The position numbers were made by a program, and so were the translations under genes. 5,954 bases of DNA from Alcaligenaceae bacterium (lineage in GTDB: Bacteria > Pseudomonadota > Gammaproteobacteria > Burkholderiales > Burkholderiaceae): NCBI GenBank assembly GCA_947372575.1, contig CANBUF010000135.1, forward strand, positions 1 to 5,954, given 5' to 3'. The notes under the pieces were generated by a model. That model was not told where the DNA came from. It saw only the letters and a program-made list of their open reading frames with translations, and searched no databases. Below are positions 1 through 5,954 of this stretch, in pieces. Position 1 is the stretch's first letter; every line of letters begins with the position of its first letter.

Positions 1-1284
1 GGTGCAAAACGTGCTTCAACGGTTATTACTTTTGAACCCCTGCTGATCCAGGCGGGCGGCCCTGAGGTCACGTTTTTACACGCCGGACGTTCCAGCCAGG
101 ATATGCATGCGACTTACCGCGCAGCCATTTTGCGCGATGACATGTTGAAACTCGCTGACCAGCTGAACAAGACATCGCTTTCTCTGGTGAAATTGGCCGA
201 AAAGCATCGCGATACGATTGTTCCCAACTACACAAATGGTGTAGCCGCGCAGCCTAATAGTTATGGCCATTACCTGCTAGGCCAGGCGGCAGGACTGGAA
301 AGAGATGCGCAGCGCATCCGCGAAGCCTACGCACGGATCGACCGTTCACCTATGGGAACAACCGTACTCAACGGGACAAGCTGGCCGCTCAATCGCCAGC
401 GAATGGCGCAATATCTGGGATTCTCTGCGCTCGTGGACAATGCCTATGATGCGGGACAAATCTCATCCATGGATGAGCCCGTTGAAGCCAGCTCCATCGT
501 GACCAGTATTGCGCTGCATGCGGGTGGTTTTGTCGAAGACCTCATGACGCAATACGCGCAAGCCAGGCCATGGATTTTGTTGCAAGAAGGTGGTGCCAAT
601 ACCTACGTCTCAAGCGCTATGCCTCAAAAGCGTAATCCTGGCCTGCTCAATAAGACCCGCAGCGAGGCATCGACCGCAATAACTCTTGGCATGGGGGTTG
701 TGTTCCAGGCACATAACATCACGCCGGGTATGAGCGACCCCAAAGAGGTCAAGGCCAATAGCGCGATGGTCAACAGTGCCATACTTTTTCTGAAAGATTG
801 GGACAGTATTCTGAATGCGCTGGTGATCAGTCCCGAGCGTGCGTTGGAAGAACTCAATAGCGATTGGACTGCCTCACAGGAACTGGCCGATGTGCTCATG
901 CGCAAGTACAAGTTACCCTTTCGCATCGGGCATCATTTTGCCTCTGAGGTGGTTGATTTTGCCAAGGCGAAGGACATTAAACCACTCGACTTTCCGTACG
1001 CCGAGGCAACACGCATTTATGCAGAGGCTGTTCGCGGCACAGATTATCCAAGTGTCTTGCCGATGAGCGAAGCAGAATTCCGCTCAACACTTGATCCGAT
1101 CTCCATTGTTAAGAACCGCGCATCAGTTGGTGGACCGCAACCCGCTGAAATGGATCGTATGCTCAAGGCAGCTAAACGTCAGTTGGCTCGACAGGGTGAA
1201 TGGATCAACGAAAAACGTGCGTATATAAACGATGCATTAACTGCTCTCGATCGTGACTTTACAAAGATCATTGGCGACAAGTAA
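1..1284 (+). CDS. Argininosuccinate lyase-like lyase (fumarase/aspartase superfamily), 5'-truncated by window
   Basis: The reading frame is open from the first base of the window, so the start codon lies upstream; 427 codons and the TAA stop are visible. A full family member is about 460-500 residues, so only a short N-terminal piece is missing. ATG at 103 is internal, because conserved sequence precedes it. Seen (numbering from window codon 1): AGRSSQD at 28-34, aligning with TGRSRND of argininosuccinate lyase; NYTNGVAAQP at 76-85, aligning with the YTHLQRAQP region; DRSPMG at 114-119; and the superfamily signature SSAMPQKRNP at 204-213, which carries the flexible-loop serines. Known: the superfamily performs anti beta-eliminations releasing fumarate or a relative, as cytosolic tetramers. 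Odd: the histidine of THLQ is Asn79, and the region matching YNKDxQEDKE reads PGMSDPKEVK (242-251). Inference: a lyase of the ASL fold with a different substrate, so argH is not assigned. Superfamily is near certain; substrate is unknown. Confidence 0.88.
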   Translation, partial: GAKRASTVITFEPLLIQAGGPEVTFLHAGRSSQDMHATYRAAILRDDMLKLADQLNKTSLSLVKLAEKHRDTIVPNYTNGVAAQPNSYGHYLLGQAAGLERDAQRIREAYARIDRSPMGTTVLNGTSWPLNRQRMAQYLGFSALVDNAYDAGQISSMDEPVEASSIVTSIALHAGGFVEDLMTQYAQARPWILLQEGGANTYVSSAMPQKRNPGLLNKTRSEASTAITLGMGVVFQAHNITPGMSDPKEVKANSAMVNSAILFLKDWDSILNALVISPERALEELNSDWTASQELADVLMRKYKLPFRIGHHFASEVVDFAKAKDIKPLDFPYAEATRIYAEAVRGTDYPSVLPMSEAEFRSTLDPISIVKNRASVGGPQPAEMDRMLKAAKRQLARQGEWINEKRAYINDALTALDRDFTKIIGDK

Positions 1285-1366
1285 CGATACTCGGTAGTTC
1301 AAAAGTATGACGCGGATTCAGGTAGACGCCCTCGTTCAGAACGCTTTACTCTCGTGTAGTTCCGTC
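1285..1366. other. Convergent intergenic gap without a clear terminator
   Basis: These 82 bases separate the stop codons of two convergent genes (the lyase and the P-type ATPase). The only inverted repeat I see is the short CGTTCAGAACG at 1333-1343, a 4-bp stem with a 3-base loop and no T tract after it. It is too weak to call a terminator on either strand. No small reading frame here stands out. Confidence 0.5.
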
Positions 1367-3802
1367 TCAACTAGATGCTGCAGGATACCAACGCCGCATG
1401 AGCTGGACTTTTAAAGAGTCATTGACAAGCAGGCACATCACCATTGCATACACAAAAATCAACACGGTCTGAGGCCAGGGCAGGGAGGTCAGGCCAGGAA
1501 GTCCGAAAAAAGCCAGTAATGTACCCGCTGAGACTTCAGACAAGAACGACCATATCAGGATTTTGCCTGGTCGCGTGTTCCAGAAAGGACCGCGTTCGCG
1601 GATGGATAGTATAGAAAACGCAGCTGTATACAACATGAGCAAAAAGCAGAACGTATTCAAATATTCATCGTTCTGCGCCAATCCCAAATGAAACCACCCA
1701 AACCAGAGTAAAAGTAAAGACTCCACCAGCATGGCAACGCCAAGCAAGGCGGCTATCAACACATAACCATTGATTTTCCAGGTTTCAGGCTTGATCGATG
1801 GATGTACGTTGTCGGTCGCCAGCGCAATTTTGGTGGAATCCGTCACCAGCACGAGCAGCAGCATAGCAAAAGCGGATATGACAAACTTCCCCGTTGCTAC
1901 ATAGGTGAGTGCGACAAACGGAGCTTTGAGGATCGTGCGGCTGATTTTGTTCAGAATCCAGGTCAGTAGCCGCTGGTAGATCATCCGGCCTTGTCCGATG
2001 AGACTCACGATATTGACCAGGCCAGGTTCGGTCAGGATGACGCTGGCAGCACCGCGCGCAACATCGGTCGCGTTATAGGTCGCGATTCCAACCTCTGCCT
2101 GGCGTAGTGCGGGCGCATCATTCACCCCATCGCCAGTCATTCCCGTGACATGTCCTGCTTGTTGCAGGGTCTTGACCACTGCATACTTATCCTCTGGGTA
2201 GACTTCGGCGTACCCCCCTGCATTTAGCACCGAATTTTGCCCGAGGTTGCCTTCTAGCTTCTTTAAGGCTGAAAACGATTCAATGCCCTGTAAACCAATT
2301 TTTCTGGAGAGTTCGTTGGCGACGGCAAGTGCATCACCGGTCAGCATTTTGACGCCAATTCCCAGCCGTTGCAGCTCTGTAATCAATGCTGCGGCTTCAG
2401 GGCGTGGCGGGTCGTAGAGCGAGACCAGACCAATTAGCTCAGGCTTATTGCCCGGCCGACCTTGTGCAACGGCCAGTACACGATAGCCCTTGGCTGCCGA
2501 CTCGCTAAGTTTGCTTTCAATCAGCGTCAGCAGAGGTGTTGCGGGCTGGCATATTTTCAGAATGCTTTGCACTGCACCTTTGAGTACGCTCAGCTCTTGT
2601 CCATTCCGATTAATCTTCGCTTCAGTACGACGATTTTTTGCGTCGAATGGAGAAAAGGAAAGTAGTTTGTCGTTTGAGAATTGATTCGATCCTGCACTGG
2701 CACGTGCCGCTTCGATAAAGGCCAGATCGATTGGATCCTGATTGGCCTCCTGCGAAGCAAGTGCACCATAAGACAGCACATCCTCGGTTGTCCATCCGGG
2801 CAGTGCAAAAACGTTGACCACCTTGAGTTGGTTCATGGTGATGGTGCCCGTTTTATCGACGCATAACTGGTCCATCGTGGCAGCATCTTCAACTGCACTG
2901 AGGCGTGTGATCAGAATACCTTTTTTAGAGAGATCGCTTGCACCCACTGACAGGCATATCGTAAACATAACCGGCAATGAAACAGGAATCGCACTCATTA
3001 ACAGCACAAGCATAATGGGCACAATATCGACCATCGGTGTTTCACGCGCGAAGGCAAAACCGATCACGATTGCCATCAAAGATATGACGATCAGGAATAG
3101 CCAGAAAACGACTTTGGTGATAATTTTTTCGATATGTAGTCTGGGTTTGGCTTCTTGTACAAGCTCAGTCGTTTTGCCCAGGCGTGTATGAATACCCGTT
3201 GCTTGAACCATACCGATCGCTTCGCCCCGGTGCACAACAGAACCAGAAAGCAACGCGTCGCCGATGACTCTGTTCACATCAATTGACTCGCCAGTCATGG
3301 CGGACTGATCGACTTCTATCTCACCTTCGCACAGACGCAGATCTGCTGGTACGAAGTCGCCAGGGCGGATGCGCACGATGTCACCTGGAACCAGTTCGCG
3401 CGAAGGAACAACTCTCCAGTTTCCATCGCGCAATAGGCGAACATTGATGTGGAGTCGACTGCGAAGCGTTTGCACAACGCTTGTTGCCCGCTGCTCCTGG
3501 TAAAAACTGATGAGCGCATTGACGACTAGTAAAACGCTGACAACGATCAGATCGGCATATTTGTGCAAAAAGATGGAGACAACAATAATGAGCTCCAGCA
3601 TCAGGGATGAGGGCGTCGTGAATTTTTTTAGCAAGCGTATGAAAGGATGATTCTTTTTGACCTGAACTTCGTTTGGGCCAAACTGCTGCATACGTCTGTT
3701 TGCCTCCACGCTACTGAGTCCGACTTCCAGTGAAGTCGACAAGTCGCTCAACTGTTCCATAGAAACAGTTACTTCGGTAGATGGATCGCTTGCAGGTAGC
3801 AC
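1367..3802 (-). CDS. P3A-type plasma-membrane H+-transporting P-type ATPase
   Basis: This is an inner-membrane pump predicted to export H+ at the cost of ATP. With the GTG start at 3802 it has 811 residues. Motifs in order: TGES at 170-173 (actuator domain), IPVSLP in M4 at 272-277, DKTGT at 316-320 with phospho-acceptor Asp316, the P3A-like FSPFD stretch at about 383-387, KGA at 408-410 (nucleotide binding), DPPRP at 464-468, TGD at 488-490 and TGDGVND at 556-562. About ten hydrophobic segments fit M1-M10: roughly 65-82, 83-101, 230-252, 260-288, 620-638, 640-662, 677-703, 713-734, 747-767 and 779-799. Asp655 in M6 and Asn95 in M2 match by position the proton-binding Asp and its Asn partner of plant plasma-membrane H+-ATPases. 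There is no N-terminal metal-binding CxxC domain and no M4 CPC, which argues against a heavy-metal pump. The protein ends just after M10, so the C-terminal autoinhibitory domain of plant and fungal enzymes is absent. The frame opens further upstream to a GTG at 3856, but that start has a poor ribosome binding site. The gene is divergent from the transglycosylase gene. Confidence 0.92.
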   Translation of the reverse strand: MLPASDPSTEVTVSMEQLSDLSTSLEVGLSSVEANRRMQQFGPNEVQVKKNHPFIRLLKKFTTPSSLMLELIIVVSIFLHKYADLIVVSVLLVVNALISFYQEQRATSVVQTLRSRLHINVRLLRDGNWRVVPSRELVPGDIVRIRPGDFVPADLRLCEGEIEVDQSAMTGESIDVNRVIGDALLSGSVVHRGEAIGMVQATGIHTRLGKTTELVQEAKPRLHIEKIITKVVFWLFLIVISLMAIVIGFAFARETPMVDIVPIMLVLLMSAIPVSLPVMFTICLSVGASDLSKKGILITRLSAVEDAATMDQLCVDKTGTITMNQLKVVNVFALPGWTTEDVLSYGALASQEANQDPIDLAFIEAARASAGSNQFSNDKLLSFSPFDAKNRRTEAKINRNGQELSVLKGAVQSILKICQPATPLLTLIESKLSESAAKGYRVLAVAQGRPGNKPELIGLVSLYDPPRPEAAALITELQRLGIGVKMLTGDALAVANELSRKIGLQGIESFSALKKLEGNLGQNSVLNAGGYAEVYPEDKYAVVKTLQQAGHVTGMTGDGVNDAPALRQAEVGIATYNATDVARGAASVILTEPGLVNIVSLIGQGRMIYQRLLTWILNKISRTILKAPFVALTYVATGKFVISAFAMLLLVLVTDSTKIALATDNVHPSIKPETWKINGYVLIAALLGVAMLVESLLLLWFGWFHLGLAQNDEYLNTFCFLLMLYTAAFSILSIRERGPFWNTRPGKILIWSFLSEVSAGTLLAFFGLPGLTSLPWPQTVLIFVYAMVMCLLVNDSLKVQLMRRWYPAASS

Positions 3803-3881
3803 AATGAATCTCCCGAGAAAAAGAAACAGACTCAGTGTTACTTTACAAGAATACACCTAAAACTCTGCATGACTGCTATCG
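3803..3881. promoter_or_regulatory. Divergent intergenic region between ATPase and transglycosylase genes
   Basis: This 79-base gap lies between two genes pointing away from each other, so it should hold at least part of the promoter for each. I see a -35-like TTTACA at 3842-3847 on the plus strand and TTGTAA at 3848-3843 on the minus strand, but neither has a convincing -10 box at 16-18 bases. No obvious operator palindrome is visible. The promoter role is inferred from gene layout. Confidence 0.4.
3809..3814 (-). promoter_or_regulatory. Ribosome binding site deciding the ATPase start
   Basis: On the minus strand the sequence reads GGGAGA, then six bases, then GTG at 3802-3800. This is a good Shine-Dalgarno match at a good distance. 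The other candidates, GTG at 3856 and ATG at 3760, have only weak purine stretches upstream. The GTG at 3802 also removes an odd hydrophobic N-terminal extension of 18 residues not expected in this pump family. Confidence 0.65.
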
Positions 3882-5174
3882 ATGAGCCCAATGAAACCAA
3901 TGCTGATATCCATTCGTGAACTTATCAATCGAGCTGCAGCAAAGCTGTGTGCCATGATCGTGATGATTTATCCTGTGTACGCGCAGGCTCAGGCGCAGTC
4001 CTTCGAGGCCTGTGTCGCGGGACTGCGGCAAACTGCCTTGTCTCAAGGCATCAGCCAGGCGACCTTTACGCAAGCGATGGCCGACTTGACGCCGGATCCA
4101 GAGGTGCTGAAATCTTATGAATACCAGCCGGAATTCACAACTCCGATCTGGGACTATGTCTCGGGCCTGGTCGATGAGGAACGTATCAAAGATGGACGTG
4201 AGCGACTTGCAGAGTGGTCCTCAGTGCTCGGTAAGATCGAACAAGAATATGGCGTCGATCGAAATGCGGTCGTTGCTGTCTGGGGCGTGGAGTCCAATTT
4301 TGGTCGGATACAGGGCAAAAAAGAGCTGCTACGCTCGCTCACGACCCTGGTCTGTGCTGACAAGCGCCAGACTTTTTTTCGTGGCGAATTGATGGCGACT
4401 TTAAAGATATTGCAGACCGGTGATATTCCACCAGCGGCATTGCTGGGCTCGTGGGCAGGTGCGTTTGGACAAACGCAATTCATGCCGACGACCTTTCAGC
4501 GCCTAGCGATAGACTTTGATGGGGATGGCAAGCGCGATATTGTGAATTCAGTGCCGGATGCGCTGGCATCGACCGCTAATTTTCTACATCGCGGTGGGTG
4601 GGTGACAGGCGAGCCCTGGGGCTATGAAGTCAAACTGCCGCCCAACTATTCTGGACCCTCGGGACGCCGTAACCGCCAACCCCTCTCTAAATGGACCAGT
4701 CTTGGCATTCGTCGCCTCGAACCCGCTGCACGCGCCTCTAACCACACGTCAGTCAAGCAGGTCCCTGCTGACACCACACAGGCTGCTCTGCTTTTGCCAA
4801 CAGGTCCTGAGGGGCCAGCATTCCTGGTATTTAAAAACTTTGATGTCATCTATGGCTATAACGCCTCAGAGTCATACGCCTTATCAATTGCTCATCTCGC
4901 TGATCGTCTGGCGGGAGCCGCGGCATTTCAGACGCCCTGGCCAACCGATGATCCTGGAACGAGTCGGGTGCAGCGACGTGAAATACAAGAGCGTTTGCTC
5001 GAGCGCGGCTATGATGTCGGTATTGCAGACGGTTTGATTGGTGAAAAGTCGCGCAGTGCGATTCGAGCCTTTCAAGCCTCTGCCGGTATGGCGGCGGACG
5101 GCCGCGCAGGACAGCGTGTTCTCAGCGCACTACGTGCCCCGATAAGTGGTAACGCCACAAAACCCGTCGAATAA
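3882..5174 (+). CDS. MltB-like lytic murein transglycosylase with C-terminal peptidoglycan-binding domain
   Basis: The 430-residue protein cleaves the MurNAc-GlcNAc bond of peptidoglycan to form 1,6-anhydroMurNAc ends, acting in the periplasm. Residues 1-38 look like a signal peptide: basic residues to Lys21, a hydrophobic stretch 22-33 and Ala-Gln-Ala cleavage sites near 34-38. Cys23 is not in a lipobox, so a soluble periplasmic form is likely, unlike lipoprotein MltB of E. coli. The SLT_2/MltB catalytic domain spans about 40-350. WGVESNFG at 134-141 carries the catalytic Glu137; FGQTQFMP at 195-202 is the conserved substrate-groove segment; DFDGDGKRD at 211-219 matches the EF-hand-like calcium loop described for E. 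coli Slt35. NFDVIYGYNASESYALSI at 319-336 is typical of the family's C-terminal part. Residues about 364-418 form a PG_binding_1 domain (ERGYDVGIADG, then AIRAFQ). The start is uncertain: ATG at 3882, 3891 and 3900 are in frame and none has a strong Shine-Dalgarno sequence. The next gene begins 52 bases downstream and may be cotranscribed. Confidence 0.93.
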   Translation: MSPMKPMLISIRELINRAAAKLCAMIVMIYPVYAQAQAQSFEACVAGLRQTALSQGISQATFTQAMADLTPDPEVLKSYEYQPEFTTPIWDYVSGLVDEERIKDGRERLAEWSSVLGKIEQEYGVDRNAVVAVWGVESNFGRIQGKKELLRSLTTLVCADKRQTFFRGELMATLKILQTGDIPPAALLGSWAGAFGQTQFMPTTFQRLAIDFDGDGKRDIVNSVPDALASTANFLHRGGWVTGEPWGYEVKLPPNYSGPSGRRNRQPLSKWTSLGIRRLEPAARASNHTSVKQVPADTTQAALLLPTGPEGPAFLVFKNFDVIYGYNASESYALSIAHLADRLAGAAAFQTPWPTDDPGTSRVQRREIQERLLERGYDVGIADGLIGEKSRSAIRAFQASAGMAADGRAGQRVLSALRAPISGNATKPVE

Positions 5175-5215
5175 TCCAAGCGGGCGCGTCTTCAGTCGCG
5201 TCTGTATCGTCTTTC

Positions 5216-5220
5216 AGGAG
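5216..5220 (+). promoter_or_regulatory. Ribosome binding site for a TTG-start gene
   Basis: AGGAG is followed by six bases and a TTG codon at 5227. The frame stays open from there to TAA at 5611. This decides the start of the following gene, because the earlier in-frame GTG at 5146 overlaps the transglycosylase gene and has no ribosome binding site. Confidence 0.6.
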
Positions 5221-5226
5221 AAAGAA

Positions 5227-5613
5227 TTGAGCATCACCTTGCTAAAGAAAGAAAAAGTTTCAGCCAATGTGGCTTTTGCTGGCGAATTGCCAGCGACAAA
5301 CCGACTGTGCTCGGCCGAAACCCGACTCACTGCGGAATCGGACGAATCAATGACGTTGATTATTGATTATTCGCATTATTTGAGCTGGCCTGTTCGTCGT
5401 CAGGGTGAACCCGAGTATGCCGACTTTATCAAAATGAAAGATCATTTGTCTGAGATCACGTCGATTACGCTCAAGGATCCACTTATTATTAAAAAAATTG
5501 CTGACGTGGTGATTCCTGCCGTTCAAATCAGGATTGATGGCGATCTCTTTCACCAGTACCCTGTCAAATCAACTAGTTTGAGCGAGACCTCAGAAGTCGT
5601 GTTTGCTGTCTAA
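5227..5613 (+). CDS. Hypothetical protein of 128 residues, TTG start
   Basis: I do not recognise this protein. From the TTG at 5227 it has 128 residues. The N-terminus is Lys-rich (LLKKEK at 5-10), without a hydrophobic segment long enough for a signal peptide or membrane helix, so it is probably cytoplasmic. There is a single cysteine, Cys28. The C-terminal half alternates hydrophobic and polar stretches (TLIIDYSHYLSW, then VIPAVQIRIDG), suggesting a small alpha/beta fold. The frame starts 52 bases after the transglycosylase stop with no terminator between, so cotranscription is plausible; a hairpin follows its stop. Coding evidence is the open frame, the strong AGGAG and the stop-hairpin arrangement. 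An alternative start is ATG at 5350, giving 87 residues. The overlapping minus-strand frame at 5347-5553 has no such support. Confidence 0.6.
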   Translation: MSITLLKKEKVSANVAFAGELPATNRLCSAETRLTAESDESMTLIIDYSHYLSWPVRRQGEPEYADFIKMKDHLSEITSITLKDPLIIKKIADVVIPAVQIRIDGDLFHQYPVKSTSLSETSEVVFAV

Positions 5614-5626
5614 GGCACAAGCAAAG

Positions 5627-5643
5627 GGCGGCTTAACGCCGCC
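5627..5643 (+). terminator. GC-rich hairpin, possible terminator lacking a U tract
   Basis: GGCGGC at 5627-5632 and GCCGCC at 5638-5643 form a perfect 6-bp stem with the 5-base loop TTAAC. It sits 13 bases after the stop of the hypothetical gene. The bases that follow (TAAAACAAGC) are not T-rich, so it is not a classical intrinsic terminator. It may instead protect the 3' end of the transcript or act with Rho. Confidence 0.45.
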
Positions 5644-5691
5644 TAAAACAAGCTCTGTGCTCGTCATCAACAGGCCAAGCTCCAGTAATAT

Positions 5692-5954
5692 ATGAATATG
5701 CTTCTGCTATTCGCCTTTGTCTTTAATTCGATACTCGTAGCTGCTGCCATCCTGATGCACTACGAGGTACTCTCTATTCTGGATAGAAAGTTGTCCGGTT
5801 TTGGTCGAATTACTCCGCGCTTCAGGGTATTGTTGGGAGTAGGGGTCATTTTTATGACCCATGTCACAGAAATCTGGCTGTTTGCACTGGGCTACTTTAC
5901 GACCATGCAACTTGAAGGAACGGGCACGTTGGTGGCTCATACTGCCAGTCATGG
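5692..5954 (+). CDS. Putative two-TM ion channel family protein, 3'-truncated by window
   Basis: An ATG at 5692, just after an in-frame TAA at 5686, opens a frame that runs to the window edge without a stop: 87 codons plus two bases. Residues 3-24 form a hydrophobic helix ending in LMHYE. A basic linker follows (LDRKLSGFGRITPRFR, 30-45). A second hydrophobic segment spans about 46-69 and contains THVTEIWLFALGYF at 56-69. This layout and the H-x-x-E-I-W-L-x-A-L-x-Y pattern resemble, from memory, the N-terminal half of bacterial small ion-channel (Ion_trans_2-like) proteins, in which a pore loop with a TxGYGD-type filter and a last helix follow. That filter would lie beyond the window, so the channel call is inference. 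A second in-frame ATG at 5698 is possible; neither start has a clear Shine-Dalgarno sequence. The minus-strand frame over the same bases looks like a shadow. Confidence 0.65.
   Translation, partial: MNMLLLFAFVFNSILVAAAILMHYEVLSILDRKLSGFGRITPRFRVLLGVGVIFMTHVTEIWLFALGYFTTMQLEGTGTLVAHTASH

Noticed and set aside
624..926. Minus-strand frame of 100 codons inside the lyase gene
   Set aside because: It is antisense to the lyase signature motif region and has no motif of its own.
1333..1343. Inverted repeat CGTTCAGAACG between convergent genes
   Set aside because: The stem is only four pairs with no T tract on either side, too weak for a terminator.
2814..3191. Plus-strand frame of 125 codons inside the ATPase gene
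   Set aside because: It is fully contained in the strongly supported ATPase gene on the opposite strand, covering conserved phosphorylation-site sequence, and is an antisense shadow.
3882..3959. Lipoprotein signal in the transglycosylase (Cys23)
   Set aside because: The residues before the cysteine (AAKLC) do not fit a lipobox, and a standard Ala-x-Ala cleavage region follows.
4624..5037. Plus-strand frame of 137 codons inside the transglycosylase gene
   Set aside because: It is an out-of-frame shadow of a gene whose own frame carries catalytic and binding-domain motifs.
5185..5203. Direct repeat CGCGTCT twice, 12 bases apart
   Set aside because: Two short copies in a GC-rich gap are expected by chance; no further copies are seen.
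5146..5226. Longer version of the hypothetical gene starting at GTG 5146
   Set aside because: It would overlap the transglycosylase 3' end by 29 bases and has no Shine-Dalgarno sequence, whereas TTG 5227 has AGGAG at ideal spacing.
5707..5952. Minus-strand frame of 81 codons at the window end
   Set aside because: It lies over a plus-strand frame with clear membrane-helix pattern and family-like residues. The minus-strand product is low-complexity polar sequence with no recognisable motif.

Overview
The window reads as ordinary chromosomal DNA from a Gram-negative bacterium of roughly 50% GC. The periplasmic MltB-type lytic transglycosylase with a C-terminal peptidoglycan-binding domain points to a proteobacterium. 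I lean towards a beta- or gammaproteobacterium, but that is inference and no marker gene fixes the taxon. I see no mobile element, CRISPR array, rRNA or tRNA.

Layout: (1) 1-1284, plus strand: the 3' part of a gene for a fumarase/aspartase-superfamily lyase of the argininosuccinate-lyase branch, whose active-site motifs depart from true argininosuccinate lyase. (2) 1285-1366: a short convergent gap. (3) About 3802 down to 1367, minus strand: a complete P-type ATPase of the P3A (H+-ATPase) type, probably starting at a GTG with a good ribosome binding site rather than at the first possible start. (4) About 3803-3881: a divergent gap. (5) 3882-5174, plus strand: a secreted MltB-like lytic murein transglycosylase. 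(6) 5227-5613, plus strand: an unrecognised 128-residue protein with a TTG start and a clear Shine-Dalgarno sequence, probably in the same transcript. (7) 5627-5643: a GC-rich hairpin. (8) 5692 to the window end, plus strand: the N-terminal part of a small membrane protein that looks like the first half of a two-TM ion channel; it runs off the window.

The genes do not form one obvious pathway. The P3A pump exports protons and builds membrane potential, the transglycosylase trims murein in the periplasm, and the last gene may encode a cation channel. All three concern the envelope and could share a stress or pH/ion-homeostasis context, but the opposite orientations argue against one operon. 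I did not find a convincing new multi-gene system. The points most worth following up are the lyase with a remodelled active site, the bacterial P3A pump, the unrecognised TTG-start protein and the truncated channel gene.
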